DNA of 64,000 bases, from positions 62,001-126,000 of the forward strand of contig DASUNM010000024.1 of the NCBI GenBank assembly GCA_036277115.1. The letters run 5' to 3'. Origin of the DNA: Pyrinomonadaceae bacterium (lineage in GTDB: Bacteria > Acidobacteriota > Blastocatellia > Pyrinomonadales > Pyrinomonadaceae). The notes under the pieces were generated by a model, which was given only the letters and a program-made list of their open reading frames with translations, had not been told where the DNA came from and did no database searches. The translations under genes and the position numbers were made by a program. Positions 19,211 to 26,048 of this stretch are shown here, piece by piece. How positions within the stretch are numbered: the first letter of the stretch is position 1; each line of letters opens with the position of its first letter.

Positions 19211-20389
19211 ATGAACCGCTTCAACCAGAATCCCGTTGCCTATCAACCGATTGTGATGCCGAAATCGAAGCGTTTGAGCGCGATCAAGATTATCGCCGCG
19301 ATCATCGCGGCCATGTTCGGAGCGCTGCTCGGCCTGCTGATTCTGTTGTTGATTGGTGCCGAGACGGGGTGGGAAGAACTGGTTATCGGCATGATTTGCG
19401 CCACTTTGCCGGTGCCGATCTATGTGATGCTCTTGCTCTGGATCGATCGCTATGAAGCGGAACCGCTTTGGATGCTCGCTACAAGTTTCTTCTGGGGCGC
19501 GATCATCGCGGTCTTCATTTCATTGATTTTCAATACCGGGGTTCAGATTTTTGCCACGGTTGCCAGCAACAGCGAAGAAGTAGGTGACGCCGTGGGCGCG
19601 GTTATCTCTGCCCCCATCGTTGAAGAAAGCGCCAAGGCCCTAATTCTCGTCATTCTTTTCTTTTGGAAGAAAGACGAGTTCGACGGGATTGTCGACGGAA
19701 TTGTTTACGCCGGCATGGTTGGTCTTGGCTTTGCCATGACTGAAAACATTCTGTACTACGGTCGCGCCGTGGAAAAGGGGCCTGAATTTTTGAAGGTGGT
19801 TTGGTTTGTGAGGGGGATGGCGGCGCCCTTCTCGCATCCCTTGTTCACCAGCATGACCGGCATCGGACTTGGCTGGGCGCGGCAATCGCAGAACACCTTC
19901 ACGAAAATCGTGGCGCCGTTTCTCGGCTTCGGTCTCGCCGTACTCATGCACGCGGCTTGGAATGGGTCGGCGGTGTTTTTCGGCGGTGGTGGATTTTTTG
20001 TGACTTACTTCATGGTGATGGGACCGGCTTTGGTCATTACTTTGATGGTCACTCATTTTCAATTGAAACGCGAAGGCCGGCTGGTCCAGCAGTTCCTGTA
20101 TCCGGATTATCAGAAGGGCTTTTTCGATCAGCATGAATTTGAAAGGCTTTGCAGTGTGCGCGGGCGCATGAAGATGTCCTGGAGTGCCTTCTGGTCGCAC
20201 GGGTTTTCAGGCTGGCGGATACGCAGGCGCTGTAATCAAATGGCGAGCGAGTTGGCGTTTCATCGCAGTCGCGTCGCTCGTGGCTTTCACCGCAATGCGC
20301 AAGAGGCGGCTGAACGCGAAGAAGAGTATCGATCGGCTTTGCACGAACTCCGGCAGCAGTTCGCGCAGCGCCAACAGGGCAGACCTTAA
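19211..20389 (+). CDS. PrsW-family intramembrane metalloprotease
   Basis: 392 residues from the ATG at 19211; an in-frame ATG at 19154 is rejected because it would precede the likely -10 box. About eight transmembrane segments. Family motifs are present: the glutamate motif in APIVEESAKALIL, GFAMTENILYYG, and the histidine motifs in FSHPLFTSMTGIGLGWA and LMHAAWNG. PrsW of Bacillus cleaves the anti-sigma factor RsiW; substrates elsewhere are mostly unknown. A cytoplasmic charged C-terminal extension of about 110 residues follows the last membrane segment. No anti-sigma gene lies adjacent; the ECF gene at 6.4 kb is too far to assume a link. Confidence 0.88.
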   Translation: MNRFNQNPVAYQPIVMPKSKRLSAIKIIAAIIAAMFGALLGLLILLLIGAETGWEELVIGMICATLPVPIYVMLLLWIDRYEAEPLWMLATSFFWGAIIAVFISLIFNTGVQIFATVASNSEEVGDAVGAVISAPIVEESAKALILVILFFWKKDEFDGIVDGIVYAGMVGLGFAMTENILYYGRAVEKGPEFLKVVWFVRGMAAPFSHPLFTSMTGIGLGWARQSQNTFTKIVAPFLGFGLAVLMHAAWNGSAVFFGGGGFFVTYFMVMGPALVITLMVTHFQLKREGRLVQQFLYPDYQKGFFDQHEFERLCSVRGRMKMSWSAFWSHGFSGWRIRRRCNQMASELAFHRSRVARGFHRNAQEAAEREEEYRSALHELRQQFAQRQQGRP

Positions 20390-20428
20390 AGCGCCAAAAA
20401 AGTTTCGCGTCCGCAGCGACAGTTAGCT

Positions 20429-20434
20429 TATACT
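20429..20434 (+). promoter_or_regulatory. Possible -10 box ahead of the MBL-fold phosphodiesterase
   Basis: TATACT followed by TGCGCC, matching the element before the PrsW gene. No clear -35 box. The TTG start codon is 43 bases downstream. Confidence 0.3.
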
Positions 20435-20476
20435 TGCGCCCGAACTGCGCAGGCACATCTGAACGGTAACTACCCG

Positions 20477-21253
20477 TTGAAGATTCAACTTTTACCCAGC
20501 TCTTTTGACGCCGCCGGAAGGTCCACTCCGGCGCAGCGACTCACGTGCTTCCTGATTGACGAGCGGGTGACCGTCGACGCCGGTAGTCTGGGTCTGGCGT
20601 TGACTGAACCGCAGCGGCGCACGGTGCGCGATGTGATCGTCACGCACCCGCACATGGATCACATCGCAAGTCTTCCTATTTTTGTGGATGACCTGTTTGC
20701 CGAGTTAAAAGAACCCATTCGCATTCACGGGACGGCTGAGGTAATTGGTCTGCTGGAGCGCGATGTCTTCAACGACAGTGTCTATCCGCGCTTTGCGGAG
20801 CTGCGGAATCAGCACGGGCCCGTGATGACGTACGTGCCGTTCAAAACCGGCGAGCCCTTTACCGTCGCACATCTCACGGTCCTTGCCGTGAACGTCAATC
20901 ATATCGTTCCGACCGTGGGTCTACTGGTTTCTGATGGCCGATCGTCGGTCTTGTTTAGTTCAGACACCGCGGAAACAGACGAGCTGTGGGCAGTAGCCAA
21001 CCGTGCACCCCGCCTGGATGCGCTACTGATCGAAGCATCGTTTCCCAACTCAATGGGCGAACTGGCGAGAGTCTCGAAGCACCTGACGCCGGAGACCATG
21101 GCCCAGGAATTACGCAAACTGGATCACAACGGAATCGATATTCTGGCAGTGCATGTGAAGCCGGCCTATCGCGCGAAGGTAATTGAAGAAATCGAAGCGT
21201 TGGGGATCGAAAAGTTAAGCGTGATGGAAGCGGGAAGAGTTTACGAGTGGTGA
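20477..21253 (+). CDS. MBL-fold hydrolase, class II cyclic-nucleotide phosphodiesterase-like
   Basis: 258 residues starting at TTG (20477); no ATG or GTG fits upstream. The motif THPHMDHIASLPIFVDD at about 55-72 matches the class II cAMP phosphodiesterase signature (HxHLDHxxG pattern, CpdP/PDE1), and further metal ligands are likely in NVNHIVPTVG and LFSSDTAETDEL. Expected reaction: hydrolysis of 3',5'-cyclic AMP or GMP to 5'-NMP with two bound metals, cytoplasmic. Some homologues act on other phosphodiesters, so the substrate is an inference. A small membrane gene follows on the opposite strand. Confidence 0.82.
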   Translation: MKIQLLPSSFDAAGRSTPAQRLTCFLIDERVTVDAGSLGLALTEPQRRTVRDVIVTHPHMDHIASLPIFVDDLFAELKEPIRIHGTAEVIGLLERDVFNDSVYPRFAELRNQHGPVMTYVPFKTGEPFTVAHLTVLAVNVNHIVPTVGLLVSDGRSSVLFSSDTAETDELWAVANRAPRLDALLIEASFPNSMGELARVSKHLTPETMAQELRKLDHNGIDILAVHVKPAYRAKVIEEIEALGIEKLSVMEAGRVYEW

Positions 21254-21260
21254 AACGGTC

Positions 21261-21300
21261 AAGAGCTAAAGGCAAGAGTCAAGACCTAAAAGCCAGGAAA
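21261..21300. repeat. Degenerate heptamer minisatellite
   Basis: Five loose 7-base units of the type (g/t)(c)aag(a)(g/c) / ctaaa(a)g just after the phosphodiesterase stop. Same style as the heptamer tracts at 29898, 39092, 55604 and 56491. Confidence 0.5.
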
Positions 21301-21341
21301 AGTAACGTCCACCTTTGCCCTTAGCTCCTCGCTCGTTGCAC

Positions 21342-21632
21342 CTACCTCACGCGCTCAAATTCCTTCTCAGCATGTTCCCCGGAAAAATTCTCAAGCAAGA
21401 CGCGCCCGCTGGGAAGCAGCTCTTGTACTCGGAAGGTTCGTTCTGAGCCATCGCGTCCCGGCATCAACTCGGCTCTAAACACGACTTCCATCCCGGGTCG
21501 CGCCCAGATGTTGTCGCTGTCGCGGTCCGTGCGGCGCTTGTTGCTGCCTCTCATCATCAAAGCTCCAATCGCGCCGATCGCGCCCGCGGCCACGGCCACT
21601 CCACCTAACAGCCGTTTCGTTGACTTCTTCAT
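21342..21632 (-). CDS. Small membrane-anchored protein, unknown function
   Basis: 96 residues. One N-terminal hydrophobic, Gly/Ala-rich segment (LLGGVAVAAGAIGAIGALMM, residues 8-28) preceded by Lys/Arg, then a soluble domain with a beta-rich look (MEVVFRAELMP, RTFRVQELLPSGRVLLENF). It would be anchored in the inner membrane; topology by positive-inside rule is uncertain because both flanks are basic. No family recognised. It converges with the phosphodiesterase gene. Confidence 0.7.
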   Translation of the reverse strand: MKKSTKRLLGGVAVAAGAIGAIGALMMRGSNKRRTDRDSDNIWARPGMEVVFRAELMPGRDGSERTFRVQELLPSGRVLLENFSGEHAEKEFERVR

Positions 21633-21729
21633 TGTCGACTCAGAACGTCATCGCGACGTCCACAGTCACCTTGGCAAATCCGCACAGGTACGTCAACTCC
21701 GATAGCAACCCCCGTTCCCGCACACAAAG

Positions 21730-21771
21730 AAAGCGCGACTTCCGCTCAGTAAACCGCGGTTGTCGCGCTTT
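21730..21771 (-). terminator. Rho-independent-like terminator after the ferredoxin gene
   Basis: Stem AAAGCGCGAC / GTCGCGCTTT (10 perfect pairs) with a 22-base loop. On minus the stem is followed by CTTTGTGT. It lies 22 bases beyond the ferredoxin stop. Confidence 0.7.
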
Positions 21772-21793
21772 AGGAAAAATCCTGCGCCAATTC

Positions 21794-22081
21794 TTAGTGG
21801 CACATCGGAACAAGTTTGGCCGCGTTGCTCGGGAAAATGGGCAACCCACTCAATGAGCGCTCAGAGTTGATCTCGGTGAATTGCGCCCATTTCTCGGGAA
21901 CATCCGCCTCGGGGAAAACCGCCTCGACGGGACATTCGGGGACGCAAGCGTCACAGTCGATGCACGTCTCGGGATTTATGACGAGCATGTCATCGTCAAG
22001 GTGAAAGGCATCCACGGGGCAGACCATTGCACAATCAGTGTATCGGCAGTTAACGCAGGGCTCAGCCACCACGTACGTCAT
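21794..22081 (-). CDS. fdxA: 7Fe/8Fe bacterial-type ferredoxin
   Basis: 95 residues. Two cluster-binding motifs: CVNCRYTDCAMVCP (3Fe-4S type spacing, residues 9-22) and CIDCDACVPECP (4Fe-4S, residues 40-51), followed by the FdxA-type helical tail with EKWAQFTEINSER. Low-potential electron carrier in the cytoplasm. It is slightly shorter than the usual 105-113 residues because the tail ends early. No redox partner gene is adjacent; it has its own terminator. Confidence 0.92.
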   Translation of the reverse strand: MTYVVAEPCVNCRYTDCAMVCPVDAFHLDDDMLVINPETCIDCDACVPECPVEAVFPEADVPEKWAQFTEINSERSLSGLPIFPSNAAKLVPMCH

Positions 22082-22167
22082 AAGCGAATCATCCTCCAGG
22101 TGTGATTCAGATATTGCGCTCGAAAAACGCGGTCATCCTAACACAGGGCACCCAACGCCACGCAATT

Positions 22168-22704
22168 TCATTCGCGGGATGATGAGGCCGACTTCCACGC
22201 ATGAATCGGCGCGCCGTCTTTGAAGTCATAGAATTCGAGATCGATGGCCGCAAACATTTTCGTCATCATAATAATTTGGCCCGTGTGCATCGAAAAATGT
22301 TCGACCACATGGAAGATTGCCGCCAATGCCGACACGTCGGACTTCTGAATGGTAAAGCGCTCCAGCAGCCGGTTGGCGTCAAACGCCGCCAACGTCGCGT
22401 CAACTTCGTTCAGAGTCTGCCGCAAACGCTGGATAAGTTCGTCGCGCGGAATAATTTCACGCTGCGCAAACTCCGCGTCGCGGTCGCGCTGGTCAGGCGA
22501 GCCTCCCAAGCCGACGACTATCCACTGCCGCACGTTGCCGTTCAAATGCAGCAACAAATTCCCAATACTGTTTGACTGAAGGTTAGCGCGCCACCAGATT
22601 TGCTCGTCGCTTAACGCGGCGGCGCATCGTTCGAGCTTGGGCAGGTAATCCGTTAGCAGAAGCGATCGCGCTTCAGAGATGAACGCCCGGCCCACTTCAT
22701 TCAT
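22168..22704 (-). CDS. DinB-fold protein (DUF1572-like)
   Basis: 178 residues from the ATG at 22704, supported by GAGG nine bases upstream. An alternative GTG at 22719 would overlap the stop of the preceding small gene as GTGA. Four-helix-bundle DinB/DUF1572 features: NSIGNLLLHLNGNVRQWIVVGLGG with a metal-ligand His, and VVEHFSMHTGQIIMM with two more histidines. DinB-like proteins may be metal-dependent transferases or hydrolases (some use mycothiol or bacillithiol); the actual role is unknown. A YtxJ-type bacillithiol-related gene occurs 3 kb away. Confidence 0.85.
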   Translation of the reverse strand: MNEVGRAFISEARSLLLTDYLPKLERCAAALSDEQIWWRANLQSNSIGNLLLHLNGNVRQWIVVGLGGSPDQRDRDAEFAQREIIPRDELIQRLRQTLNEVDATLAAFDANRLLERFTIQKSDVSALAAIFHVVEHFSMHTGQIIMMTKMFAAIDLEFYDFKDGAPIHAWKSASSSRE

Positions 22705-22715
22705 ACCGAATTGCC

Positions 22716-22883
22716 TCACTCCTCTTCAGGCCGTCGCTTATGCTTGGCTTTACGTCGCGCCGGGCTCGCTTTTTCGTCGGGCTTAACGTGCTCGATGGGG
22801 TGACCAGGAGGCGCAAGCGGCCGCCGAATCGAACTAATGATCGACTTCTTTTGGCGACGCTTCTTCGAGCGGGAAGACTTCAT
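22716..22883 (-). CDS. Small strongly basic protein (55 residues), unknown
   Basis: Reads ATG at 22883 to TGA at 22716: MKSSRSKKRRQKKSIISSIR, then a Pro-rich middle with RRPLAPPGHPIEH, and a C-terminus with many Lys/Arg ending RRPEEE. About one third of residues are Lys or Arg, which suggests a nucleic-acid-binding tail or ribosome-associated peptide (inference). It overlaps or abuts the DinB-like start, so the two are likely co-translated. No homologue is recalled with certainty. Confidence 0.5.
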   Translation of the reverse strand: MKSSRSKKRRQKKSIISSIRRPLAPPGHPIEHVKPDEKASPARRKAKHKRRPEEE

Positions 22884-22979
22884 CGCAGATGCAGGCGGAA
22901 TCCTGCGCGATGCTATAGCCGCATCCCGAAAGTGTCAATACGGTTTTTGACGGTGAGTGAAGGTGAAGGGAAGCGAAGC

Positions 22980-23201
22980 TTAGGCTTCGTTCGGCTGCTG
23001 TTGGCGCGCGCGGATGAGGTTCTCGATGGCTATCGAGGTTTCCTCTCGCTGTCGCTTCTGGAAATCATTCACCCAACCGCTGACGGTCGAAACCATATCG
23101 GTCGGCGTCTTGCGTTTGTTCTGACGGGCCGAACGGCGGTTCGGTTTGTTCAGAACGCGCTCTTCACGCTTAATTACTTTTACAACTTTCTTCTCTGACA
23201 T
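22980..23201 (-). CDS. Small basic hypothetical protein
   Basis: 73 residues. Highly charged N-terminal half (KKVVKVIKREERVLNKPNRRSARQNKRK) and an amphipathic helical C-terminal half (MVSTVSGWVNDFQKRQREE). No signal peptide or cysteine. ATG at 23201 with a short AGG upstream. It lies in the same direction as the 55-residue basic gene and the DinB gene, about 100 bases upstream. No family recognised. Confidence 0.55.
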   Translation of the reverse strand: MSEKKVVKVIKREERVLNKPNRRSARQNKRKTPTDMVSTVSGWVNDFQKRQREETSIAIENLIRARQQQPNEA

Positions 23202-23408
23202 TGCCTGATTTCAACGTAACTGCTTGCAGCAGGCCGTTGCTTTCTTGGAATTGAATTTACGAAAACTAATGACGAAAGTTCCCGATGGAATTTGCGTCTT
23301 TTTAGGGAAAGCACTACTTAGACGTTCGGCGGAGGCAGTTGGTTGCAGAACGTTAATTGTCTCTCGGTCCGGAGGATAGCACGGCAAACCGCCAAAAAGC
23401 CATAGAAA

Positions 23409-24182
23409 TTAAGCTTGAGCTGATTCCTGCTTGGCGGCCATGTCCGCCCGCCAAAGCTTTTTCTGCGCCCGATAAGCCAAAATGCCGAGCACAATCACGC
23501 CGCCAATGGCGACGTACGGCAAGGCGCCTTTAAGCGGTCTTGTCCCAAACTTAACCAGCAAAGCATTAATGATGATAAGACCGATGCGCATCTCCGTCGG
23601 CCCGAAACGCGAGAAGCTGACTTTGAATTCCTCGGTCGTCGCCAACATCAGGTAGGTGTGAAACATGAAAGCGCTGAAGACGCACAGCACCAAAAGCATG
23701 TTAAAGAAGGCCCGCTCCGGGATTAGCAACGTGTACCCGAGCAGAATCGAACAGAGGAAGCCGTAGTCGAACAAGTGATCCATGTAGAAGCCCCACTTGC
23801 ACAAACCCGTGTCGCGATATTTGCCGAGCTTCCCGTCAAAATGATCGGTGAAGTAATGAAGCACGATCATCAGGTTCACCATCCAAAGCCACCGCAGGTC
23901 AAACTTCGCGAGATAACAGAATCCGACAATGCCCAGAGACCACAAGGGGGTCAGCAGGGTCAGGTGATAGGTCTCGATCCAGCTGGGTATGCGCGGCAGG
24001 ACGACGCGGGCCAGCCGGCGCTCAAGGGGCACCAGCAATCCCGAATTCGACTTTCCGGCGCCGGCAAACTTCTGTTTGCCGTAAACCCGTACCGACCAAT
24101 CCGGCCCGTGAGTCTCGTTGACTACTGTTACTGCTGCATCACCTGGCATTTGATTCACCTCTGCGGAATTAGACCCGTCCAA
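23409..24182 (-). CDS. CDP-alcohol phosphotransferase-like membrane protein
   Basis: 257 residues, five or six transmembrane segments after a 60-residue soluble N-terminus. The catalytic CDP-alcohol motif is recognisable at about 112-139: DHFDG, then a spacer, GFYMDHLFD, giving all four Asp residues and both Gly residues. The usual Ala-Arg after DGxx is replaced by Gly-Lys. Expected chemistry is transfer of a phospho-alcohol from a CDP-activated donor to a lipid or polyol acceptor at the inner membrane. The acceptor is not deducible. No neighbour belongs to lipid metabolism. Confidence 0.75.
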   Translation of the reverse strand: MDGSNSAEVNQMPGDAAVTVVNETHGPDWSVRVYGKQKFAGAGKSNSGLLVPLERRLARVVLPRIPSWIETYHLTLLTPLWSLGIVGFCYLAKFDLRWLWMVNLMIVLHYFTDHFDGKLGKYRDTGLCKWGFYMDHLFDYGFLCSILLGYTLLIPERAFFNMLLVLCVFSAFMFHTYLMLATTEEFKVSFSRFGPTEMRIGLIIINALLVKFGTRPLKGALPYVAIGGVIVLGILAYRAQKKLWRADMAAKQESAQA

Positions 24183-24320
24183 AAGATTTAGCTTTCAGCA
24201 ATCATCGAGCCACGGTCGGAACGGGCCTGGACCTCAGTCTGTGCTGACTGCCGTTCCTTTTCAAGAAACAAATCCCCGACAGTTGGAGCATATTATCCGG
24301 CGGTTCTGCGGACCTAATGT

Positions 24321-24446
24321 GGAGAGTACGCCGGCTCGACGGCCATTGATTGTACTTGAGCGTGATGGGGAGCTGAATAAAAAGCGGCGACCAGGCACCC
24401 CACGCAACATGCTCGCGCGGGGACCCGCCACCGCTGCACTAGAAGG
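24321..24446. repeat. Interspersed repeat, copy A (~125 bp)
   Basis: Aligns by eye with 25927-26046: ACGCCGGCT(C/T)GACGGC, a middle part with TTGA(T)TGTA(C/T)TTGAG, AAAAGCGGCG, AGGCACCCCACGC, ATGCTCGCGCGGGGACCC and GCACT. The right half forms a hairpin (CACCCC-CGC..GCG-GGGG). No coding frame. Confidence 0.8.
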
Positions 24447-24450
24447 ATTC

Positions 24451-24723
24451 CTAGATAAAAACTACTGATTGCGAAGACGGAATCTCGAATCGTTTCCGGC
24501 AACGCATGTTACGGCAGGCGAGCATGTCGTCAACGCGCACCATATAATCGCGTGACTTTGCGAACTGAGCGCGCTGGTCTTCGTTCATCCCACGCGGCGG
24601 CGCGGATTTCTTTCGGCGGGTTAGCCAGCGGACGTCGTAATCGCCGCGCTCGCGGCAGAACGGGCATACGAATGACGCCCGCTTGGTTTCCTGTTTCTCG
24701 TTGAAAAAGTCGCTTTCGCGCAT
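24451..24723 (-). CDS. Small zinc-ribbon protein
   Basis: 90 residues. Two cysteine pairs, CPFCRERG at about residue 20 and CRNMRC at about residue 70, separated by a basic and Trp-containing linker (DYDVRWLTRRKKSAPPRG). The arrangement predicts a single structural zinc site. Its ATG overlaps the stop of the upstream pseudo-receiver gene as TAATG, a strong sign of translational coupling. It is the last gene of a four-gene minus-strand operon. Function unknown. Confidence 0.75.
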   Translation of the reverse strand: MRESDFFNEKQETKRASFVCPFCRERGDYDVRWLTRRKKSAPPRGMNEDQRAQFAKSRDYMVRVDDMLACRNMRCRKRFEIPSSQSVVFI

Positions 24724-25109
24724 TATTTGTTCATTCCCACCACCGCTGCGCGCTTATGAAGTACGCGCTTAACGGCGTCAATTAAACGTTCCGGATCTAT
24801 CGGAGCTGGTTCATAAGCATCGGCGCCGGCCGCTAACGCAACCGTCGGTAGCCCGGTTCCCCATTCGGCGACGGCCAACACCCCGGTCGTCTTTGTTCCC
24901 AGGACTTCGCGAACCTGCCTGATTAAATCCGTTCCGTTTTGGCGCTCATCCAGATGGACGATTACCAGATCAATTAGCGAATCGGTCAGTACCTGAATTG
25001 TAGGCGCCGGCGCTGACACCGATGAAACTGCGAAGCCGTTCTGTTCCAGGCGTCGACGCACCGATCCGTCGAGATTTGCGCCGCCGACAAACAGAATGTT
25101 TTGCGTCAT
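24723..25109 (-). CDS. Degenerate receiver-domain (pseudo-receiver) protein
   Basis: 128 residues with the length and secondary-structure rhythm of a stand-alone CheY-like receiver: NILFVGGANLDGSVRRRLEQNG, DLVIVHLDERQNGTDLIRQV, TGVLAVAEWG, AAGADAYEPAPIDPERLIDAV. The acidic pair after strand 1 is replaced by Gly-Gly, the phosphoacceptor Asp by His (IVH), and the strand-5 Lys by Glu (YEP). It should therefore not be phosphorylated in the usual way. It is followed by an overlapping zinc-ribbon gene and preceded at 30 bases by the DUF971 gene. Confidence 0.75.
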   Translation of the reverse strand: MTQNILFVGGANLDGSVRRRLEQNGFAVSSVSAPAPTIQVLTDSLIDLVIVHLDERQNGTDLIRQVREVLGTKTTGVLAVAEWGTGLPTVALAAGADAYEPAPIDPERLIDAVKRVLHKRAAVVGMNK

Positions 25110-25139
25110 CGCGTCAGCAACCGATTCAGAATTCCCACG

Positions 25140-25460
25140 CTACCGCTCGCAAAGGTCTCTCAAATATTGAAAACTGTAAATGCCTGTCTCGTGACCGTCG
25201 CTCCAGCGAAAGTTCAAAGCGTACCGGCCGACGATGCTCAAATCCCCGATTTCGATTTCGTCAGAGACAGCCTGAGGCCGGAGCGTGCGTTGTCCCGTCC
25301 ATTCGTCAACGCACTGCGCGCAGGGACACGCCCGCCGAAGCATCGGAGCGTCGTACTCGCAAACCCGACCGTCGGCCCAGGTTATGCGCAAGCGCGAGTT
25401 GCTCTCTTGCGAAATCTCTGTCGGTTCGATCGTTTGGCGTTTTTGTGCGGCGTCGATCAT
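25140..25460 (-). CDS. DUF971 (GBBH-like N-terminal) protein
   Basis: 106 residues. DUF971 layout: LRITWADGRVCEYDAPMLRRACPCAQCVDEWTG with three clustered cysteines, then ALNFRWSDGHETGIYSFQYLR at the end. The fold occurs at the N-terminus of gamma-butyrobetaine hydroxylases and as stand-alone proteins, often near Mrp/ApbC Fe-S carrier genes; the cysteine cluster may bind metal. Located 51 bases downstream of ytxJ and 30 bases upstream of the pseudo-receiver gene. Confidence 0.87.
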   Translation of the reverse strand: MIDAAQKRQTIEPTEISQESNSRLRITWADGRVCEYDAPMLRRACPCAQCVDEWTGQRTLRPQAVSDEIEIGDLSIVGRYALNFRWSDGHETGIYSFQYLRDLCER

Positions 25461-25511
25461 AACTAAAGAACCATTCCCGCCACTATCCCGATTGACCGGG
25501 ATCTGGCCTAT

Positions 25512-25850
25512 TCACTGAGCAGCTTCTTCGACTGCACGGGTCACGGCGTCGGCGGTGATGCGAAAATGCGAAGCCGACCACGCCAACTGGCCGTCGCGCA
25601 CAACCAGCACCTGCGGCGTTTCGTGCGGTAGAGCAAATCGCGCCTCTATCTCGTTCGAAAGGGCGCGAGCCTTCTGCACCGTGACGAGGGCGACGGGCTT
25701 CTCCAGCTTTGTCATCTCGCGAAAGGCGCGCGCGCTTATGCCACAAGTGTCGCTGTGCTTGAAGAGTATGATCGGCTGTTCAGCAGACTGGCCTAAAAGC
25801 TCATCCAGCCGCTGGACATCGTTCAACTCCATGAATCCGTTTTCAGTCAT
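25512..25850 (-). CDS. ytxJ: YtxJ-like bacillithiol-system thioredoxin-fold protein
   Basis: 112 residues. Thioredoxin-like single-cysteine protein: IILFKHSDTCGISARAFREM with the active-site Cys in TCGIS, followed by ETPQVLVVRDGQLAWSASH. YtxJ (BrxC) is a monothiol bacilliredoxin-type protein that removes bacillithiol from proteins (known in Firmicutes). That the cell makes bacillithiol is an inference. First gene of the minus-strand operon with DUF971, pseudo-receiver and zinc-ribbon genes. An internal Met at residue 7 is an alternative start. Confidence 0.82.
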   Translation of the reverse strand: MTENGFMELNDVQRLDELLGQSAEQPIILFKHSDTCGISARAFREMTKLEKPVALVTVQKARALSNEIEARFALPHETPQVLVVRDGQLAWSASHFRITADAVTRAVEEAAQ

Positions 25851-25926
25851 AACTCAAGCTTCGTATCATCTTAACTGACCCGCAGGCTGGCGCAAACGTG
25901 TGCGGCCCAAAGTGTAGTGAAGATTT

Positions 25927-26046
25927 GGAATGCGCCGGCTTGACGGCGCTTTGACTGTATTGAGGAGCCCGAGGAGAATGAAAAGCGGCGTCTAGGCACC
26001 CCACGCGAGATGCTCGCGCGGGGACCCCGCAGCCGCCGCACTCCAA
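25927..26046. repeat. Interspersed repeat, copy B (~120 bp)
   Basis: Same family and orientation as 24321-24446. Its end abuts the stop codon of the CHAT gene. The hairpin-forming half includes CACCCCACGCGAG / CTCGCGCGGGG, and a shorter related GC-palindrome lies just upstream of the CHAT gene start (28921-28940). Confidence 0.8.
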
Positions 26047-26048
26047 CC

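Noticed and set aside
19211..20389. PrsW protease considered as partner of the ECF sigma factor at 6.4 kb
   Set aside because: The genes are 12 kb apart with no anti-sigma gene between them; proximity alone does not support a link.
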